The position numbers were made by a program, and so were the translations under genes. A stretch of 9,265 bases of DNA from Azohydromonas lata NBRC 102462 (GTDB taxonomy: Bacteria; Pseudomonadota; Gammaproteobacteria; Burkholderiales; Burkholderiaceae_C), in the NCBI GenBank assembly GCA_945878385.1, contig CAMCTE010000103.1, positions 1-9,265 of the forward strand, read 5' to 3'. Below are positions 7,379-9,265 of the stretch, piece by piece (within the stretch, counting starts at the first letter, position 1; every line of letters starts with the position of its first letter). The notes under the pieces were generated by a model. That model did not search any database and was not told the origin of the DNA. It worked only from the letters and a program-made list of their open reading frames with translations.

Positions 7379-7455
7379 GGGCCGTTAGCTCAGTTGGTTA
7401 GAGCAGAGGACTCATAATCCTTTGGTCGCTGGTTCAAGTCCAGCACGGCCTACCA
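7379..7455 (+). tRNA. tRNA with anticodon CAT, best read as tRNA-Ile2 (lysidine-modified)
   Basis: A complete 77-base cloverleaf with encoded CCA. The acceptor stem GGGCCGT pairs with ACGGCCT (a G1-U72 wobble, then six Watson-Crick pairs). The D stem is GCTC/GAGC, the anticodon stem GAGGA/TCCTT and the T stem GCTGG/CCAGC with a TTCAAGT loop. The anticodon CAT is at 7413-7415. A CAT anticodon could mean elongator Met, initiator Met or Ile2. It is not initiator-like, because the three consecutive G:C pairs of the anticodon stem are absent. The pairs C4-G69 and C5-G68, which E. coli TilS uses to tell tRNA-Ile2 from tRNA-Met, are both present. The variable and T arm (TGGTCGCTGG) resemble E. coli ileX rather than metT. 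Its 3' end is one copy of a repeat flanking the insertion downstream. Confidence 0.95.
7434..7454 (+). repeat. Left direct repeat (attL-like) within the tRNA 3' end
   Basis: Covers part of the T loop, the T-stem 3' strand, the acceptor 3' strand, the discriminator and the first two bases of CCA. It matches 8698-8718 at 20 of 21 positions; the only difference is G at 7438 against A at 8702. The shared exact core is TCCAGCACGGCCTACC. Confidence 0.75.
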
Positions 7456-7675
7456 GTTCCCCTCTATGCCACTTCGCGCACCCGCCTTGCCGCAGGCGCG
7501 ATACGCTGATCGATCGGGTCGAGGGGAATTCCTCTTCATTGAGCATGCGTATGGGGGTTGGATCGTCCCCGTCACAAGGTAAAGCTGAGGATTCAAAAAC
7601 TGATGGGCATTCGGTTGAACCAGATAGGGTGTTGCGGTCGCTGAAGGCCTCCAGAAAGCAAACCAGGTGTCATCT
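7456..7675. other. Non-coding leader of the insertion, with an attC L'-like segment
   Basis: These 220 bases between the tRNA and the DUF1311 gene contain no convincing gene. TCGGTTGAAC at 7611-7620 is the exact reverse complement of GTTCAACCGA at 8112-8121, the left arm of the attC-like site after the DUF1311 gene. It can fold with TTCAA...CTGA (7592-7603) into an imperfect stem with unpaired bases, as attC arms do. A GTTRRRY core at the canonical distance is lacking. A 16-bp imperfect inverted repeat centred on GGAATTCC lies at 7521-7536. A weak 5-bp stem at 7483-7498 lacks a T-run and is not a credible terminator. Confidence 0.3.
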
Positions 7676-8098
7676 ATGAACCGCCATGTCCGTCACACGC
7701 TCCGAAATGCGGTTGCCGCATGGGCAGTACTGCTTCATTGCTGCGCCTCAGCCCAGCCGGCAGCTCCAATGACATGCGCGAACCCGATAAGCACACTTGA
7801 GATCAACGAGTGCGCCATGAGGGAGTACAAGCTCCGGGACCGCGAACTGAACGACGCTTACAGGGCCCTCACTGCCGCGCTTAAGCCCGATGGTGCCGGC
7901 GATGAAACTGACTACTCAGCAGTAAAGACTCAGCTCGTGGTTGCGCAGAAGGCTTGGGTTGCTTACCGCGACGCGGACTGCGGCGCTCTGAGGAAGTACT
8001 ACGAGCAAGGAACCATACGAACCGCAATGCACTTGGGTTGTCTCATTGAACGCACTGTCCAAAGAACCAAAGAACTCAAGGCGTGGCGTGCGCAGTGA
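7676..8098 (+). CDS. Secreted LprI/DUF1311-family protein (lysozyme-inhibitor-like)
   Basis: This 140-residue protein has an N-terminal signal peptide: Arg/His-rich start, hydrophobic 'NAVAAWAVLL', and a probable cut after 'ASA' at residue 26. The mature part carries the DUF1311/LprI pattern: Cys34, 'EINEC' with Cys46, 'DRELNDAYRAL' at 55-65, 'AQKAWVAYRDADC' ending at Cys102, and 'GCLIERTVQRTKEL' with Cys122. Four cysteines suggest two periplasmic disulfides. Mycobacterium LprI inhibits lysozyme; most proteobacterial members are untested, so inhibitor activity is inference. The ATG at 7676 is preferred over the in-frame GTG at 7667 because AGGTG at 7665-7669 is a well-spaced ribosome binding site for it. 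The stop is one base before an integron attC-like site, the arrangement of a gene cassette. Codon use looks less G/C-biased than in the neighbouring core genes. Confidence 0.85.
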   Translation: MNRHVRHTLRNAVAAWAVLLHCCASAQPAAPMTCANPISTLEINECAMREYKLRDRELNDAYRALTAALKPDGAGDETDYSAVKTQLVVAQKAWVAYRDADCGALRKYYEQGTIRTAMHLGCLIERTVQRTKELKAWRAQ

Positions 8099-8099
8099 T

Positions 8100-8169
8100 G
8101 CCTAACCACTCGTTCAACCGACCCGCCACGGCGCTTGCTTCCATCTATCGGTTGACTCGAACATCTGGC
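8100..8169 (+). repeat. Degenerate integron attC-like recombination site
   Basis: Starts one base after the DUF1311 stop codon. R''-like GCCTAAC (8100-8106) fits RYYYAAC exactly. After CACTCGT comes the L''-like TCAACCGA (8114-8121), which has a perfect inverted partner TCGGTTGA (L', 8148-8155). Then comes a 7-base spacer CTCGAAC, as in canonical sites (compare CTCAAGC), and an R' position ATCTGGC (8163-8169) where GTTAGGC would be expected. The total of 70 bp is within the normal attC range. R' has lost the essential GTT, so the site is probably inactive. Location, order and spacing all fit an attC; identification is by pattern, without covariance-model scoring. Confidence 0.6.
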
Positions 8170-8270
8170 CGTACCCAAAGCTCGATGACACACACTCAAT
8201 GAAGCTGACTCAGCAGCGTGCTTCGGTGCGCCGTAGCTGGTGACCTGATTCAAATCCGGCAAATCAATGC

Positions 8271-8375
8271 ATGCGAGGCAGTCTCACCGGTAGGATCATT
8301 CCCGGTACCCGAGCACCGGCCGATCAAGCCTGTGCACGTGCGCAAGTTCATCGAACTGCTGGAAGGTGCCGGATC
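8271..8375 (+). pseudogene. Possible hicA toxin remnant upstream of hicB
   Basis: Directly before hicB, where hicA is normally found, short peptide scraps in two frames are reminiscent of HicA: 'MRGS...TGRII' from 8271, and 'VPEHRP...VRKFIELLEGAG' in the next frame up to the hicB ATG. No continuous HicA-size frame exists, so a toxin cannot be made. The resemblance is short and could be chance. The strongest argument is position, since HicB antitoxin genes nearly always have hicA next to them. Confidence 0.25.
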
Positions 8376-8728
8376 ATGGGCAAGATCAACGACCATCCCT
8401 TTGAAGTGCGACCGCTGTCGGATGAAGACGGTGGGGCTATCTCATTTCCTTCCCTGACTTCGCCGAATGCATCTCCGATGGTGATTCCGTCGAGGAAGCC
8501 ATTGAGAATGGAAGGGACGCACTGAAGGCCACCATCGCGGCTTTGAAGGCCAAGAAGTTGCCGATGCCTGCGCCCAACAGCGCAGGCGTGGCATCGGGCA
8601 AGTTCGTGGCGCGGGTGTCCCAGACGGTCTGCGCGCAACTTGCCACACGCGCCAAGTCCAAGACGGTTTCGCAGCACCTCAAGGCTGCGCCACGCCCTCA
8701 AATCCAGCACGGCCTACCGCCCGCCTAG
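8376..8728 (+). pseudogene. hicB: hicB-family antitoxin pseudogene (frameshifted, C-terminus replaced)
   Basis: From the ATG at 8376 (GGAAGG ribosome binding site nine bases upstream) the frame reads 'MGKINDHPFEVRPLSDEDGG'. It then breaks in a G-run at 8433-8436. One base over, the HicB sequence continues: 'YLISFPDFAECISDGDSVEEA', 'NGRDALKATIAALKAKKLPMPAPNS', then 'SGKFVARVSQTVCAQLATRAKSKTVS'. This matches a HicB partial RNase-H-like fold and the start of its DNA-binding tail, with a one-base deletion in the G-run. After 'KTVS' (about 8668) the expected C-terminal helix is missing. The frame runs through unrelated sequence and the right direct repeat to a TAG at 8726-8728. HicB neutralises the HicA mRNA-cleaving toxin. 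With the frameshift and no intact hicA the module is dead, unless the missing G is a sequencing error. Confidence 0.8.
8698..8718 (+). repeat. Right direct repeat (attR-like), copy of the tRNA 3' end
   Basis: 20 of 21 bases match 7434-7454, including the exact core TCCAGCACGGCCTACC. It lies inside the altered 3' end of the hicB pseudogene and 16 bases before the stop of the lipocalin gene. The rest of the tRNA is absent, as expected for a partial duplication made on integration. Confidence 0.75.
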
Positions 8729-8734
8729 CCGAGC

Positions 8735-9265
8735 TCAACACGCGCCCATGTTCGCCTTCGGGTCCGCGCTTCGCTGTGGCACCTTCACGAGCTTGCTGGT
8801 GTCGTAACCCATGCCCTTGACCCGCGCAACAAGCCCGGCATAGCGCGCTTCGTCCACGGAGGGTGTTCGTGCCATGATCCACACATAGTCCCGCGCACTG
8901 CGGGCGATGATGGTCTCGGTGTATTGGGCATCCACATGCGAGATGACGAATTCCGCCTTGATGGGCCACAAAAACTGCATGCCCCAGATAGCGTTGCGCG
9001 TGCCCTCGACTACGAAGCCCTTGGGCTGCATGCACTTGGCCGGTCCGTCGAAACCACCCTTGTTGAAGGTGAAGGTGGTGTGGATGGTGCCGTCCGGCGC
9101 AAGCGAGTAAGACTCAACTGCGTTGTAGATGTCTTTTTCGAGGAAGGTCGGAATCACGCCGATCACATACCAAGGCCCCATGAAGCGCTGCAGGTCCACC
9201 GAGGGCGCCACTGGCACGGTAACCGCCTGCGGCGTGATGGCGCAGGCGCCGAGGGTAGAAGCGAG
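8735..9265 (-). CDS. blc: Lipocalin-family outer-membrane lipoprotein (Blc-type), 5' end outside window
   Basis: The frame is open to the window edge, with 176 residues visible. The first visible residues, 'LASTLGAC', are the end of a lipoprotein signal peptide with a lipobox; the acylated Cys codon is at 9242-9244. The mature protein has the lipocalin hallmark 'RFMGPWYVIG', then 'NAVESYSLAPDGTIHTTF', 'GMQFLWPIKAEFVI' and 'RDYVWIMARTP', as in bacterial Blc-type lipocalins that bind fatty acids or lysophospholipids at the outer membrane. A GTG at 9215-9217 opens inside the mature domain and is not the start. The true start lies upstream, outside the window. The protein ends '...NMGAC'; this terminal Cys could pair with the internal Cys of 'AKCMQ'. 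The gene converges on the hicB remnant with only 6 bp between stops. Confidence 0.92.
   Translation of the reverse strand, partial: LASTLGACAITPQAVTVPVAPSVDLQRFMGPWYVIGVIPTFLEKDIYNAVESYSLAPDGTIHTTFTFNKGGFDGPAKCMQPKGFVVEGTRNAIWGMQFLWPIKAEFVISHVDAQYTETIIARSARDYVWIMARTPSVDEARYAGLVARVKGMGYDTSKLVKVPQRSADPKANMGAC

Larger units (their letters stand above)
7434..8718. mobile_element. Small decayed insertion at the tRNA 3' end, flanked by direct repeats
   Basis: The 21 bases at the tRNA 3' end (7434-7454) recur at 8698-8718 with a single mismatch. Such a duplication is the classic footprint of tyrosine-recombinase integration at a tRNA gene. The roughly 1.24 kb between the copies looks richer in A+T than the flanking genes by eye. 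It contains a secreted DUF1311 gene, an integron attC-like site and a broken hicB, all typical accessory cargo. No integrase, transposase or replication gene is present, so the element is either a deletion remnant or was moved in trans. The exact original boundaries are uncertain because hicB already loses its family-like sequence about 30 bases before the right repeat. Confidence 0.65.

Noticed and set aside
7483..7498. Hairpin CGCCT-TGCCGC-AGGCG after the tRNA as a terminator
   Set aside because: Only a 5-bp stem, and no T-run follows, so an intrinsic terminator is not supported.
7456..7675. Integrase or transposase fragment between the tRNA and the DUF1311 gene
   Set aside because: I read the region on both strands and found only short frames without any recombinase-like motif.
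7422..7679. Open frame starting inside the tRNA ('MVAGSSPARPT...')
   Set aside because: This peptide start is the well-known artefact of translating a tRNA T-arm and acceptor end. The remainder shows no similarity to a known protein.
9215..9217. GTG as start of the lipocalin
   Set aside because: The frame stays open upstream to the window edge and shows a lipobox 'TLGAC', so the true start is outside the window.

Overview
The window looks like a high-GC betaproteobacterial chromosome, most likely Burkholderiales and perhaps Comamonadaceae. This is inferred from base composition by eye, from protein character (MutY, RapZ, RecN, HrcA) and from gene order; no database search was possible. Most of it is compact core genome. 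The right end carries a small, decayed accessory insertion next to a tRNA gene.

Left part (1-5700): the 3' end of mutM (fpg) overlaps mutY, giving two enzymes of the 8-oxoguanine repair system. Converging on them from the minus strand is a tightly packed run read as nadK, recN, rapZ and a stand-alone LON-domain protein. Every junction in that run is a start/stop overlap (TGATG, ATGA, GTGA), so it is almost certainly one translationally coupled operon. It combines NADP synthesis, double-strand-break repair, an RNase adapter/nucleotide-binding protein and a LON N-domain protein. hrcA, the heat-shock repressor gene, diverges from nadK across a 77-bp gap.

Middle part (6725-7378): two small membrane-protein genes overlap by 4 bp on the minus strand, a SemiSWEET (PQ-loop) sugar transporter and an Mpo1/DUF962-like protein. 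They are followed by a short promoter-bearing gap.

Right part (7379-8728): a tRNA with anticodon CAT, best read as tRNA-Ile2 (lysidine-modified). Its last 21 bases are repeated with one mismatch at 8698-8718. The 1.26 kb between the copies looks imported and decayed. It holds a secreted LprI/DUF1311-type gene followed at once by a degenerate integron attC-like site, which is the layout of an integron gene cassette. It also holds a hicB antitoxin pseudogene with a -1 frameshift and a replaced C-terminus, and possibly a scrap of hicA. No integrase is present. My interpretation is a fossil mobile insertion at a tRNA gene that contains relic integron cassette material. This is the most unusual part of the window.

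Right edge (8735-9265): a lipocalin (Blc-type) outer-membrane lipoprotein gene on the minus strand. Its lipobox is visible and its start lies beyond the window.
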